DNA from: Paraburkholderia humisilvae
GTDB lineage: Bacteria; Pseudomonadota; Gammaproteobacteria; Burkholderiales; Burkholderiaceae
DNA: 64,000 bases
Assembly (NCBI RefSeq): GCF_902859855.1
Contig: NZ_CADIKH010000026.1
Location: 1 to 64,000 of the forward strand
Reading direction: 5' to 3'
Under the pieces are notes generated by a model. That model saw nothing but the letters and a program-made list of their open reading frames with translations, made no database searches and was not told the origin of the DNA. Position numbers and translations under genes: made by a program. This document shows positions 7,400 through 19,172 of this stretch, piece after piece (positions within the stretch are counted from its first letter, which is position 1; each line of letters begins with the position of its first letter).

Positions 7400-9913
7400 T
7401 CAAACGTCACAACGCAACACCACGACGTCGGAGTGCGAGCCGATCCGCTGAATCGAAGCGAACTTGCCGGTCTTGCGCAGCGACTCGTCGAGCGGTTCGT
7501 AGAAGTAAACCATCGAATTACGCTTGCGCTCATCGTAGTCGCCCACGTAGCCGGAGACGATCAGCGTGCCGGCCGTCGAGCGCGCAAGGAAATCGATCAG
7601 CTTGCGATAGTCGGCCTCGGTCGGCTGATGGATCAGCACTTCGAAGCACACGGCCATTTGTCGCGGCGTGAGGACCGGCTGTGACTTGCTGACGTCGATG
7701 TGCAGGAACTCCCAGTCCGGACGCGCACGTCGCGCCATTTGCAACGCTTCGCGCGATGTGTCGAGGCCCAGATAGTTCTGAACCGCGAGTCCTCTGATCA
7801 TCTCGAGATCACCGCAGCCGACGTCGAGGACGCTTTCCGCGCGTTCGATACCCTGTTGCACCAGCAATTCACGCTTGTACCGCAAGTTCTCGCCACGCGA
7901 GCCGACGCCTGACCCTCGTTCCGGGAAATGCGCATAGCGCAGATTCCAGAACGTCGTATTTTCGAAGCCCGCGCCGATCTGCCGGTTGGCCGCTTCAACG
8001 GCACGACGCTCGAGTTCGTTCAACTGCGCCTTCGGCTCCAGCTTGCCGAGTACATTCAGGCTTACATCGTGATAGTGGAGCAGTGCAATGTTTGAACGGG
8101 AATCGAAATATCGATGCTCGCCATCCATATGCACGTAGTAGTTCACGTTGGACGGCGCGGCGCTGTACGGAATGCGGTCCATCACGATCGCAAGCCACAT
8201 CGACACCTGGTCGACGTGCTGCGCCATGTTGTTGCGCGCGAGGGGCTCGATATTTTCGAGCAGCCACTGCGCCCAGCGGCGCCACGAACGGTCGACCCCT
8301 TCAGCGAGCGCTTTCGGAATTCCGTAAAAGCCGCCATTGCAGTTGCCTGCGTAAGTGGGCGCGTGCGCGGCATCGACGGTCCCCACCGGCGGCAGGTTGC
8401 GCATGCCGGCGGCACGTCCGATTTCTTCGAGCACCGGCAGCGGCGGCTGCGGAAAATCGACGACCTTCGCAACCAGCGCGTTTTCGCTCAGGAACGGGCG
8501 CAGATCCGCGACCGCGATCATATCGGTGTCGAGCAGCACGACATGGTCGAAGTCGAACTGATGCAGGTTCGCCAGTTGCGCGATCTTGTTGCAGTACCGG
8601 CCGTCGCCGAAACGTTCGATGTCATGCAGCGTGCAGCCGAGCCGACGGAACACATCGCGTGTTTCAGTGCCGACCTCCTTCGTGAACTGCACGTTGACGT
8701 CCGTTGCACTATTGCAGCTGTGCTGGATCAGCGAGCGCGCCAGATGGTAACCCTCGTATGCGAACTTCGGATCCGCATCGACGATGAATGAAAAAATCGT
8801 CCGGCCGCGGCGCGCGGCAATCTGCGTGATCGAGCCGGCGGGTGCCATCGCCGGTTGCGGCGCGGCGCCATTCTTTGCGGCGGCCGCCGCCATCGCCGCG
8901 GCGACGATCGGCGAACCGGCTGGCGCCTGCGCGAGCGCGGGCCGGCTCGAGACTTGCTGCTGCAACTCTGTGATGCGCTTGTCGCGCTCGAGGATGGCCA
9001 CCTTCGCCGCTTCGAGCATCGCGTTCAGCAAGCCGGCGTTCTGATAGACGCGCAGCAACGGTTCGATATCGGCGAGGAACTGTCGCCCGCTTTCCAGCGC
9101 GCGTTGCAACGTCGCGTCTTCTTCACCGGTGCGGCAGACCGTTTCCAGCGCCGCACACAGCGTCTTCACCAGGCTCGGCGCCGCTTGTATCCCACTCAGA
9201 TCCGCTGCGGTAAAACGGCTGTGCCGCAAGTCCTCCGACAGGAACGAACGCGCGAACTCGTCCGCGCGCGCCGCATTGACCGGCATATCCAGCCGGCTCG
9301 CGAGCCTCGACAGTTCGCCGGCTGGATCGTCGAGCATACGGTCGTAGTCGACGAATGCGCGCACCTTCCCTTTTGTCTCGAGCAGCGAAGGCACGACGTG
9401 CGCGAGCCACAGTGCGTAGCCTTGCTCCTCCGACATGTTGTCGCGCTTTTTCAGCGAGCTCACGACGCTGATCGGATTGCGCACCGCAATCACATAGGCG
9501 ACCTGCAAACCGATCTGCTCGAAAACGGGTTGCCAGAACGGCATCAAGCGCGCGAGCCGCGGGTCCTTCAGCGCGAAGGTCCGGCCCGCGCATTTGGCGC
9601 GCAGCGTGTCCGCTGCGCGTTTGCGGAAAGCGTCGAGCTGCGGCTGCGGAATGCGGGCGAGGCCAATGTCGCCTACCGTGTGCCATTGCGCGCCGCCCGC
9701 CTCCAGCAGCTCGTGATTGATCTGGAAAACGTCGTAGTCTTCGAAGAAGCCCTTGTCGTTGACGCCGGCCAGCGGCGGCAGCAAGCGGTCGCCGAGCTCA
9801 GCGCCGAGCGCCACCATCGCACGCGTGATTGCGCTGGTTCCGCTGCGGTGCATCCCCAGCACCACCACGAGCTTCCCCGACGTCGGCAACGCGACGTTCA
9901 TGCTGTAGTTCAT
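7400..9913 (-). CDS. Three-domain sulfotransferase - glycosyltransferase - methyltransferase
   Basis: An 837-residue protein. Residues about 12-240 form a PAPS-dependent sulfotransferase domain, with the 5'-phosphosulfate loop VVVLGMHRSGTSA and the 3'-phosphate segment VRNPISVVSSLKKRD. A coiled coil and an Ala/Pro-rich linker occupy about 285-370. Residues about 375-630 look like a nucleotide-sugar glycosyltransferase, with the DxD motif HVVLLDTDM at 462-464, an NGGFYG loop and late His residues (LLHYHD). Residues about 640-837 form a class I methyltransferase (SVLDVGCGDLEMI at 694-706). It is transcribed 36 bp behind an APS kinase gene, which would supply PAPS. The gene probably builds and decorates a sulfated, methylated glycan. 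Flagellin is the obvious candidate given the converging flagellar operon, but surface polysaccharide is possible. The start is supported by AGGA 7 nt upstream. Confidence 0.85.
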   Translation of the reverse strand: MNYSMNVALPTSGKLVVVLGMHRSGTSAITRAMVALGAELGDRLLPPLAGVNDKGFFEDYDVFQINHELLEAGGAQWHTVGDIGLARIPQPQLDAFRKRAADTLRAKCAGRTFALKDPRLARLMPFWQPVFEQIGLQVAYVIAVRNPISVVSSLKKRDNMSEEQGYALWLAHVVPSLLETKGKVRAFVDYDRMLDDPAGELSRLASRLDMPVNAARADEFARSFLSEDLRHSRFTAADLSGIQAAPSLVKTLCAALETVCRTGEEDATLQRALESGRQFLADIEPLLRVYQNAGLLNAMLEAAKVAILERDKRITELQQQVSSRPALAQAPAGSPIVAAAMAAAAAKNGAAPQPAMAPAGSITQIAARRGRTIFSFIVDADPKFAYEGYHLARSLIQHSCNSATDVNVQFTKEVGTETRDVFRRLGCTLHDIERFGDGRYCNKIAQLANLHQFDFDHVVLLDTDMIAVADLRPFLSENALVAKVVDFPQPPLPVLEEIGRAAGMRNLPPVGTVDAAHAPTYAGNCNGGFYGIPKALAEGVDRSWRRWAQWLLENIEPLARNNMAQHVDQVSMWLAIVMDRIPYSAAPSNVNYYVHMDGEHRYFDSRSNIALLHYHDVSLNVLGKLEPKAQLNELERRAVEAANRQIGAGFENTTFWNLRYAHFPERGSGVGSRGENLRYKRELLVQQGIERAESVLDVGCGDLEMIRGLAVQNYLGLDTSREALQMARRARPDWEFLHIDVSKSQPVLTPRQMAVCFEVLIHQPTEADYRKLIDFLARSTAGTLIVSGYVGDYDERKRNSMVYFYEPLDESLRKTGKFASIQRIGSHSDVVVLRCDV

Positions 9914-9949
9914 TCGTTTTCCTGAATTGAGACGGCTGCCGGTTCACCG

Positions 9950-10639
9950 CTACATGACGGCACGCACAGCCTGCGACGTTATCCTGGTGTGAGTGGGATC
10001 GTTCTGCCAGGTCTGCTGCAGAACGGCCAGTACTTGAAACGCGGCGGTAGTCGGGTCGCAGCGGGCGGTCTCGACGCGGATCTCCGGGTTTTCGGGCGAC
10101 TCGTATGGCGAATCGATCGCGGTGAAGTTTTTCAGTTCGCCGCGCCGCGCCTTTCGGTACAACCCCTTCGGATCGCGTGCCTCGGCAATCTCGAGCGGTG
10201 CGTCGACAAAAATCTCAATGAATTCGCCCGACTTCATCAGCGCGCGCGCCATCCGCCGTTCCGCGCGAAACGGCGAAATCAGCGACACGAGCACGATCAG
10301 GCCGGCGTCGGCCATCAGCTTCGCAACCTCGGCAACACGCCGGATATTCTCTGAGCGATCGCTATCGGTAAAACCGAGATCCCGGTTCAAACCATGCCGC
10401 ACGTTATCACCGTCGAGCAGATAGGTCGGTTTGCCGAGCGCGTGCAACTGCTTTTCAACCAGGTTCGCGATCGTGGATTTGCCCGCGCCCGACAAGCCCG
10501 TGAACCACAGCACGCAAGGCTGGCTACCCAGCAATGCCGCGCGCGCGGCCCCGGTGACTTCGAGATGCTGCCAATGGACGTCGTTCAACCGCTTCGGTCC
10601 GCCAACCCGCGGCATGTTGTCGTTCGACCCCTGAACCAT
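9950..10639 (-). CDS. cysC: Adenylylsulfate (APS) kinase
   Basis: This enzyme phosphorylates adenosine 5'-phosphosulfate to PAPS, the sulfuryl donor. The 229-residue protein has the P-loop GLSGAGKST (about residues 49-57), YLLDGDNVRHGLN, the lid-region SPFRAERRMAR and the family motif DPKGLYRKARRGELKNFTAIDSPYE (first part visible at about 155-170). All catalytic-family motifs look intact. GGAGGG precedes the ATG by about 7 nt. It lies immediately upstream of the sulfotransferase fusion on the same strand, so this copy is probably dedicated to sulfation rather than to assimilatory sulfate reduction. Confidence 0.93.
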   Translation of the reverse strand: MVQGSNDNMPRVGGPKRLNDVHWQHLEVTGAARAALLGSQPCVLWFTGLSGAGKSTIANLVEKQLHALGKPTYLLDGDNVRHGLNRDLGFTDSDRSENIRRVAEVAKLMADAGLIVLVSLISPFRAERRMARALMKSGEFIEIFVDAPLEIAEARDPKGLYRKARRGELKNFTAIDSPYESPENPEIRVETARCDPTTAAFQVLAVLQQTWQNDPTHTRITSQAVRAVM

Positions 10640-11041
10640 CGAAACACCCTCCGTTCGGTTCGGTCTGCGGTCCGCTGGCGTGCAGCGCCCCTTCGGTAGA
10701 CGAACGCCGCGAACGGACGACAGACAGAATGTCGCGATTATCGGTGACGACCTGGCGCGCCGAAGCGCTGAATAACGCCCGAAAGTCGTCCCAGTTTGAT
10801 GACAGCCGGATACACGGCGATGCCGTGACCGCGGCCGCGAAGGAGTTTAACGCCGGAGGGGTCACGCGCGCATTTTGGGCGGCGGGTTCGGAGGAGGATT
10901 CTGGACGGCGCGCGCCAGTCGGCTTTCAATACCGGCTGACACGTTCGACGGAGAATAGTTTTCATACGGCCGGGATTCTGCGTGTCACCACCGTCCGGCA
11001 CGCGGAATCCGCTGCCGAATCAGCACGGCACACGGCACGCA
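10640..11041. other. Intergenic region, no gene recognised
   Basis: About 400 bp between cysC and the ThDP enzyme gene, both on the minus strand. It must contain the cysC promoter. I see no clear -35/-10 pair, repeat or convincing small gene; the open frames here have no ribosome site or recognisable product. Confidence 0.5.
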
Positions 11042-12763
11042 TCATTCGCCGCGCAGTGTCCTGCCCTGCTCGCGAATCTGTTCCAGCGTCGCACCAGGCG
11101 TACTCGCTTCCTTCGGTATGCGAATCTCAATCAACGCCGGCCGCTGCGCCGCCACAGCACGCTCAAACGCAGGCATGAATGCTTCGGTGCGCTCCACCGT
11201 TTCACCGTGCGCGCCGAATGACTTCGCGAACGCGGCGAAATCCGGATTCGTCAAGCCGGTGCCGTGCACGCGGCCCGGATAGTGCCGTTCCTGATGCATC
11301 CGTATCGTGCCGTAGTGACCATTGTTCACGACGATAAAGATGACGGGCAACGCATACTGCATCGCGGTCGCCAGTTCATGGCTCGACATCATGAAACAGC
11401 CGTCGCCCGCGAAAGCGACGACCATTCGCTGTGGATACATCGACTTCGCCGCGATCGCCGCGGGCACGCCGTAACCCATCGCGCCGCTCGTCGGCGCCAA
11501 CTGCGAGCGGAAATGCCGGTATGCGAAATGACGATGCAGCCAGCTCGCGTAATTGCCGGCGCCATTTGTGACGATCGCGTCTTCCGGCAAACGCGTGCGC
11601 AGCTGTTGAACGATCTCGCCGAGTTGCACGTCGCCCGGCATCGGCCGCGGCTTGCGCCATTCGAGATACGCACGGTGCGCTTCTTCGGCCGCCCCGCGCC
11701 ATGCCGGCTCCGTCGCCGGACGCAGCGCCGCGAACGCGGACGCGATCTCCGGCATGCCGGAGACGATCGGCAAATCCGCCGCATACACGCGTCCGAGTTC
11801 GTCCGCGCCTTGATGCACGTGCACCAGTGTCTGCTTCGTCTTCGGAATGTCGAGCAACGTATAGCCGCCGGTCGTCGCCTCGCCCAGGCGCGGCCCCAAT
11901 ACGATCAGCACGTCGGCATCGCGTATGCGTTGGGCCAAAGCCGGGTTGATCCCAAGCCCCACATCGCCCGCATAGTTCGGATGTTCGTTGTCGAGCGTGT
12001 CCTGAAACCGGAACGCAAGACCAACCGGTAACCGCCAGGTTTCGATAAAGCGGCGCAAATCGGCGCACGCTTCAGGCGTCCAGCCGCTGCCGCCTGCGAT
12101 CAGCATCGGGCGTTGCGCGCCTTCGAGCAGTGACTTCAACCGCTCGATCTGCGCCGCTGACGGCGCCGCCGCCACGCGCTGGTACGCCGGCGCGCCCGGC
12201 ACCGTCGCGCACGCATCGCTCAGCACATCTTCGGGCAACGCCAGCACAACCGGGCCCGGCCGGCCCGAGGTCGTCGTATGAAACGCATGGCTCAGATACT
12301 CGGGAATGCGCCGCGCGTCGTCGATCTGCGCGACCCACTTCGCCATCTGCCCGAACATCCGCCGGTAGTCGATTTCCTGGAAAGCCTCGCGGTCAAGATG
12401 CTCGCGCGCGCATTGGCCAATCAGCAGGATCATCGGCGTCGAATCCTGAAACGCGGTGTGCACGCCGATCGACGCGTGCGTCGCACCCGGACCACGCGTG
12501 ACGAGCGCGATGCCCGGCCGCCCGGTCAGCTTGCCGACCGCCTCGGCCATATTCGCCGCGGCCGCTTCGTGACGGCAGACGATCGTCTGAATGCGCTCGT
12601 TCTCGTCGTGAAGCGAATCGAGCACCGCCAGAAAGCTTTCACCGGGTACGCAGAAAACACGCTCGACACCGTGCGTGAGCAGCGCATCGACGATGAGGCG
12701 CGCACCGGTCGTCGTGGCAACGGAAGAAGCGGCAGAAACAGCGGAAGTGTTCGACTGAGACAT
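11042..12763 (-). CDS. Thiamine-diphosphate-dependent enzyme, acetolactate-synthase-like
   Basis: A 573-residue protein with the three-domain ThDP decarboxylase fold. The N-terminal Pyr domain has the catalytic Glu region VFCVPGESFLAVLD ... VCRHEAAAANMAEA and the motif GRPGIALVTRGPGATHA. A central domain follows. The C-terminal PP domain has GAMGYGVPAAIAAK and the metal-binding GDGCFMMSSHELATAMQYALPVIFIVVNNGHYGTI (GDG...NN motif). It resembles IlvB-type and related decarboxylases or carboligases. No small regulatory subunit lies nearby, so it is unlikely to be the biosynthetic acetolactate synthase; the substrate is unknown. I chose the ATG at 12763 (28 codons inside the longest frame) because GAGGA precedes it and the alignment-like N-terminus (ARLIVDALLTHGVERVF) begins there. 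Confidence 0.85.
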   Translation of the reverse strand: MSQSNTSAVSAASSVATTTGARLIVDALLTHGVERVFCVPGESFLAVLDSLHDENERIQTIVCRHEAAAANMAEAVGKLTGRPGIALVTRGPGATHASIGVHTAFQDSTPMILLIGQCAREHLDREAFQEIDYRRMFGQMAKWVAQIDDARRIPEYLSHAFHTTTSGRPGPVVLALPEDVLSDACATVPGAPAYQRVAAAPSAAQIERLKSLLEGAQRPMLIAGGSGWTPEACADLRRFIETWRLPVGLAFRFQDTLDNEHPNYAGDVGLGINPALAQRIRDADVLIVLGPRLGEATTGGYTLLDIPKTKQTLVHVHQGADELGRVYAADLPIVSGMPEIASAFAALRPATEPAWRGAAEEAHRAYLEWRKPRPMPGDVQLGEIVQQLRTRLPEDAIVTNGAGNYASWLHRHFAYRHFRSQLAPTSGAMGYGVPAAIAAKSMYPQRMVVAFAGDGCFMMSSHELATAMQYALPVIFIVVNNGHYGTIRMHQERHYPGRVHGTGLTNPDFAAFAKSFGAHGETVERTEAFMPAFERAVAAQRPALIEIRIPKEASTPGATLEQIREQGRTLRGE

Positions 12764-12903
12764 CGCGAAAGCGTCCTCGAATGTTGTTGTCGGGCCGGAC
12801 TGGCCGGTCGGCTTCGACCCGCTGGGCTCGCACAGCTTACGCCGCAACGGCGGCCGCTGTCACGGTCGGGACATTGCGCATGGCCGATCGCGGCGGTCCT
12901 GCG

Positions 12904-14292
12904 TCAACACTCGATAATGTTCACCGCGAGCCCGCCGCGCGAGGTTTCCTTGTATTTCGTTTTCATATCGGCGCCGGTTTCGCGCATCGTCTTGATGACC
13001 GAGTCGAGCGACACGTAGTGGCTGCCGTCGCCGCGCAGCGCCATGCGCGCCGCGTTGACCGCCTTCACCGATGCCATTGCGTTGCGTTCGATGCAGGGAA
13101 TCTGCACCATCCCGCCGACCGGATCGCAAGTGAGCCCGAGGTTGTGCTCCATGCCGATCTCCGCGGCGTTTTCGACTTGCAGCGGCGTGCCGCCCATCAC
13201 CGCGGCAAGCGCACCGGCCGCCATCGAGCACGCGACGCCGACTTCGCCCTGACACCCGACCTCCGCGCCGGAAATCGACGCGTTCAGCTTATACAGAATG
13301 CCGATCGCCGCGGCGGTCATCAGGAAATCGACCACGCCCTGCTGGTTCGCGGCCGGCGTAAAGCGCGTGTAGTAATGCAGCACCGCCGGGATGATGCCGG
13401 CCGCGCCGTTGGTCGGCGCCGTGACGACCCGGCCGCCGGCCGCGTTCTCTTCGTTGACGGCAATCGCGTACAGATTGATCCAGTCGACCATCGACAGCGG
13501 ATCCTGCAACGCGCGCTCCGGGTTGTTGGTCAGCGCACGGTACAGCTGCGGCGCACGGCGCTTCACCTGGAACGGACCGGGCAGCGTGCCGTCCGCATCC
13601 GGATTGCCGATGCCACAGCCACGCGCGACGCACGACTGCATCACGTCCCATATCTTCAGCAAGCCAGCGCGAATCTCGTCGTCGGCATGCCATGCACGCT
13701 CGTTTTCCCACATCAGCTGCGCGACCGACTTGCCGGTCGACTTGCACATCTCGAGCAACTCATTGCCGGTGCGAAACGGATGCGCGCGGTCGTCGACGGC
13801 GGCCAGCACTTTCGTATTCGGTGCGCCCGCGGTCACGACAAAGCCGCCGCCGACCGACAGATACGTCGATTCGCGCAGTGTCGCGCCTTGCGCGTCGTAC
13901 GCGCGCAGTTTGAGCCCGTTCGGATGTTCGGCCAGCGCCTGGCGGTAGAACGCAATGTGTTCTTTCGGCACGAACGGCACGTTGTGTTTGCCAAGCAGCG
14001 TCAGCGTGCGCGACGTGCGGATTGCATCGAGGCGCTCGCCGATCGATTGCGGGTCGATCGTGTCCGGTGCTTCGCCGATCAGGCCCAGCATCACACCGCG
14101 GTCGGTGCCGTGGCCCTTGCCGGTCGCGCCAAGCGACCCGTAAAGCTCCGCCTTCACCGACGCGGTCGCCGCAAGCAGGCCATCGCGCTCCAGCCCCTGG
14201 GCAAACATCAGCGCCGCGCGCATCGGGCCGACGGTGTGCGAACTGGACGGCCCAATCCCGATTTTGAAAAGGTCAAATACGCTGACTGCCAT
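12904..14292 (-). CDS. sdaA: L-serine dehydratase (L-serine ammonia-lyase), single-chain iron-sulfur type
   Basis: This enzyme deaminates L-serine to pyruvate and ammonia. The 462-residue product has the N-terminal beta-domain motif SVFDLFKIGIGPSSSHTVGP and the alpha-domain motifs TAPTNGAAGIIPAVL, EVGCQGEVGVACSMAAGAL and MEHNLGLTCDPVGG. The cysteines expected to bind the 4Fe-4S cluster are present. GGAG lies 6 nt before the ATG at 14292. It lies downstream of gcvTHP on the same strand with an alginate-lyase-like gene between. Functionally it completes glycine to serine (through GlyA) to pyruvate catabolism, which explains the linkage. Confidence 0.95.
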   Translation of the reverse strand: MAVSVFDLFKIGIGPSSSHTVGPMRAALMFAQGLERDGLLAATASVKAELYGSLGATGKGHGTDRGVMLGLIGEAPDTIDPQSIGERLDAIRTSRTLTLLGKHNVPFVPKEHIAFYRQALAEHPNGLKLRAYDAQGATLRESTYLSVGGGFVVTAGAPNTKVLAAVDDRAHPFRTGNELLEMCKSTGKSVAQLMWENERAWHADDEIRAGLLKIWDVMQSCVARGCGIGNPDADGTLPGPFQVKRRAPQLYRALTNNPERALQDPLSMVDWINLYAIAVNEENAAGGRVVTAPTNGAAGIIPAVLHYYTRFTPAANQQGVVDFLMTAAAIGILYKLNASISGAEVGCQGEVGVACSMAAGALAAVMGGTPLQVENAAEIGMEHNLGLTCDPVGGMVQIPCIERNAMASVKAVNAARMALRGDGSHYVSLDSVIKTMRETGADMKTKYKETSRGGLAVNIIEC

Positions 14293-14404
14293 GACTGCTC
14301 CTGCAATGAGTGGTGCCGTGGCGGCCCGCCTTGTGAGCAGCCGCCGCACTGGCCGCGCGCATCAGCCACCGATCAGCGGCCAGTACGGCTGATTGCCAGG
14401 TGAG

Positions 14405-15511
14405 TTATCGCGCCGGCAACGGCAGACACACGGCGAGCCACGCGGGCGGCGTCGGTGCCAGTTTCAGCGCGATCGGCATGTATTTGCCGTCGAGCCGCGC
14501 AGCGAGGTGAAACAGTTCCGCTGCGTCCTTCGGGTCCCATGGTCCTGTGAAGCCGGGCAAGCCCGCTGCGCGGCGCTTTGCATCGAACGGCACCTTCGAG
14601 TTCACGAATTCGTCGTGCGTCTTCGCGCCCGTCGCGTACGGCGTGAGCCATGCAAGCGCCGCGGCCAGCGTCGCCCCGCTCGGTGCGCGCAACGTCTGCC
14701 AGTTGCGATTGTGGCGGCGCGCGGCCAGCGCGGCGACCACGAGCGGCTCCAGGTCGTACGTCACGTAATGCAACGCATCGCGTTCGGTGAAATCGACGGT
14801 CGAGCCGTCCGGCGCGATGTTGTCGTTGATATGCTCGATAAAGAGACGTTGCGCCGCGTCAATCATCTTGCGGTTATCGAGCGTAAACGCCGCCATCGCA
14901 ATCAGTTTGATACGGTGGCTTTGCCAGTTGTTGCGGAATGTGCCGGTAAGCGGCCGCGGCTGCGCGTCAATTTGCGCGATATAGCCGTTCGCAAGTTTCG
15001 TCAGAAATGCCATCGCCGCGTTGCGCGTTTTCACCGGCAACGCGCTCGCGGTCATGTCGTAAGCGAGTATCAGCCCGGCGAGCGGCGCTTCGTCGATCGG
15101 GTTGAAGCTCGGCTGGTAGGTCGTCACCCACGCATACAGCACGCGATCGACGTATCGCAGATAGCGCTCGTCGCCCGTGGCACGCCACGCGAGCGCCGCA
15201 TCGCGCAGCAGTTCGAGATCCTGCTCGGCCGCCTTGCTCTGATCGTAGATGCCTTCGTGCGGCAGCGTGCCCTCCGTGTGGAGCCTCGGCAGCGCCCGTG
15301 GCGGGTCGTTCAGATGCGCTTGCACGTTACTGACAAGCGCCTTGACACCCGGGTCGGCGTTCGTGCGCTCGCTCGATTGCATCGCCGGCGCGGCGCAAAA
15401 ATTCATCGCGGCGCGCGCCTGTGGCTGACACAGCAACGATGCAACGCACGCTACGGCCCAAGCCAGTAGGCGCTGATTCCGGTATGGCATCGCTCGCACC
15501 TTTCGCACCAT
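14405..15511 (-). CDS. Secreted alginate-lyase-like protein (PL5-type)
   Basis: A 368-residue protein with a signal peptide (basic start, then WAVACVASLLC and cleavage near QPQARA-A). The mature part is all-helical, with segments typical of periplasmic alginate lyases such as LRDAALAWRATGDERYLRYVDRVLYAW, TGTFRNNWQSHRIKLIAMAAFTL (the NNWQSH-like active-site region) and DFTERDALHYVTYDLEPLVVAAL. AAGGAG directly precedes the ATG at 15511. Substrate is unknown; polyuronates other than alginate are possible. It sits between gcvP and sdaA on the same strand with about 110-150 bp on each side. It has no obvious tie to glycine metabolism and looks like an insertion into that operon. Confidence 0.8.
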   Translation of the reverse strand: MVRKVRAMPYRNQRLLAWAVACVASLLCQPQARAAMNFCAAPAMQSSERTNADPGVKALVSNVQAHLNDPPRALPRLHTEGTLPHEGIYDQSKAAEQDLELLRDAALAWRATGDERYLRYVDRVLYAWVTTYQPSFNPIDEAPLAGLILAYDMTASALPVKTRNAAMAFLTKLANGYIAQIDAQPRPLTGTFRNNWQSHRIKLIAMAAFTLDNRKMIDAAQRLFIEHINDNIAPDGSTVDFTERDALHYVTYDLEPLVVAALAARRHNRNWQTLRAPSGATLAAALAWLTPYATGAKTHDEFVNSKVPFDAKRRAAGLPGFTGPWDPKDAAELFHLAARLDGKYMPIALKLAPTPPAWLAVCLPLPAR

Positions 15512-15667
15512 CGGATACTCCTTCTTTGTGCAAATTCGGTGTGAGATGTTAGCCGTTCCGGACCCGTAGCGACAGCCATTGGCAGCACAACGGTGCGCGT
15601 CGGCGACGCGACGCGTACCGTTCAAGGACCGATCGTACGCGTCACGCACTGGTAGGTGCGGGTTCGA

Positions 15668-18598
<2,931 letters not shown>

Positions 18599-18689
18599 TG
18601 AAGATTCCTGCTGGCGCGGCCTGTCTCGGCTGCCTGTTCGTACATTTCGACCAGTCCTGTTTCGGACCGCCGCGCCCGGTGTTGAAAAA

Positions 18690-19070
18690 TTACTCGCCGA
18701 TCGACTTGCCGTAGGCGGCGGCGTCCATCAGCCGGTCTTGTCCTGCACCGGCGGTCGGTTTGATCTTGAAGAGCCAGTTTTCATACGGGCCGCCGTTCAC
18801 CGAATCCGGCGTGTCGACCACGGTCTGGTTCATTTCAATGACCTCGCCCGAGACCGGCGCGTAGATATCCGAAGCGGCCTTGACCGATTCGATGACGGCG
18901 ACCGTGTCGCCCGCCGAAACCGTTTTGCCGAGTTGCTGCACTTCGAAGAAGACGATGTCGCCGAGCGCTTCCTGCGCGTGGTCGGTAATGCCGACCGTCA
19001 GCGTGCCGTCCGCTTCGGTGCGGACCCATTCGTGCGATTCGGTGTATTTCAGATCGGCCGGGATACTCAT
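18690..19070 (-). CDS. gcvH: Glycine cleavage system H protein (lipoyl carrier)
   Basis: A 126-residue lipoyl-domain protein that shuttles the methylamine group between P, T and L proteins. The lipoylated Lys lies in VIESVKAASDIYAPVSGEVIE. The family-typical start (YTESHEWVRTEADGT) and VGITDHAQEALGDIVF are present. It lies between gcvT (about 100 bp upstream) and gcvP (about 90 bp downstream) on the same strand. Confidence 0.98.
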   Translation of the reverse strand: MSIPADLKYTESHEWVRTEADGTLTVGITDHAQEALGDIVFFEVQQLGKTVSAGDTVAVIESVKAASDIYAPVSGEVIEMNQTVVDTPDSVNGGPYENWLFKIKPTAGAGQDRLMDAAAYGKSIGE

Positions 19071-19172
19071 CGGATGCTCCTATGCGGTTGAATGCGCAAT
19101 GTGATGCGGATGGATATGAAGGGGGAACGCACGCGACGGGCTCCATGACTATTCGATGACCGGACCGTCCGC

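Noticed and set aside
10729..11178. A plus-strand gene between cysC and the ThDP enzyme
   Set aside because: It overlaps the 3' end of the ThDP gene, has no ribosome site and no recognisable product.
12781..14403. A 540-codon plus-strand frame opposite sdaA
   Set aside because: Antisense to a conserved gene; no domain motifs.
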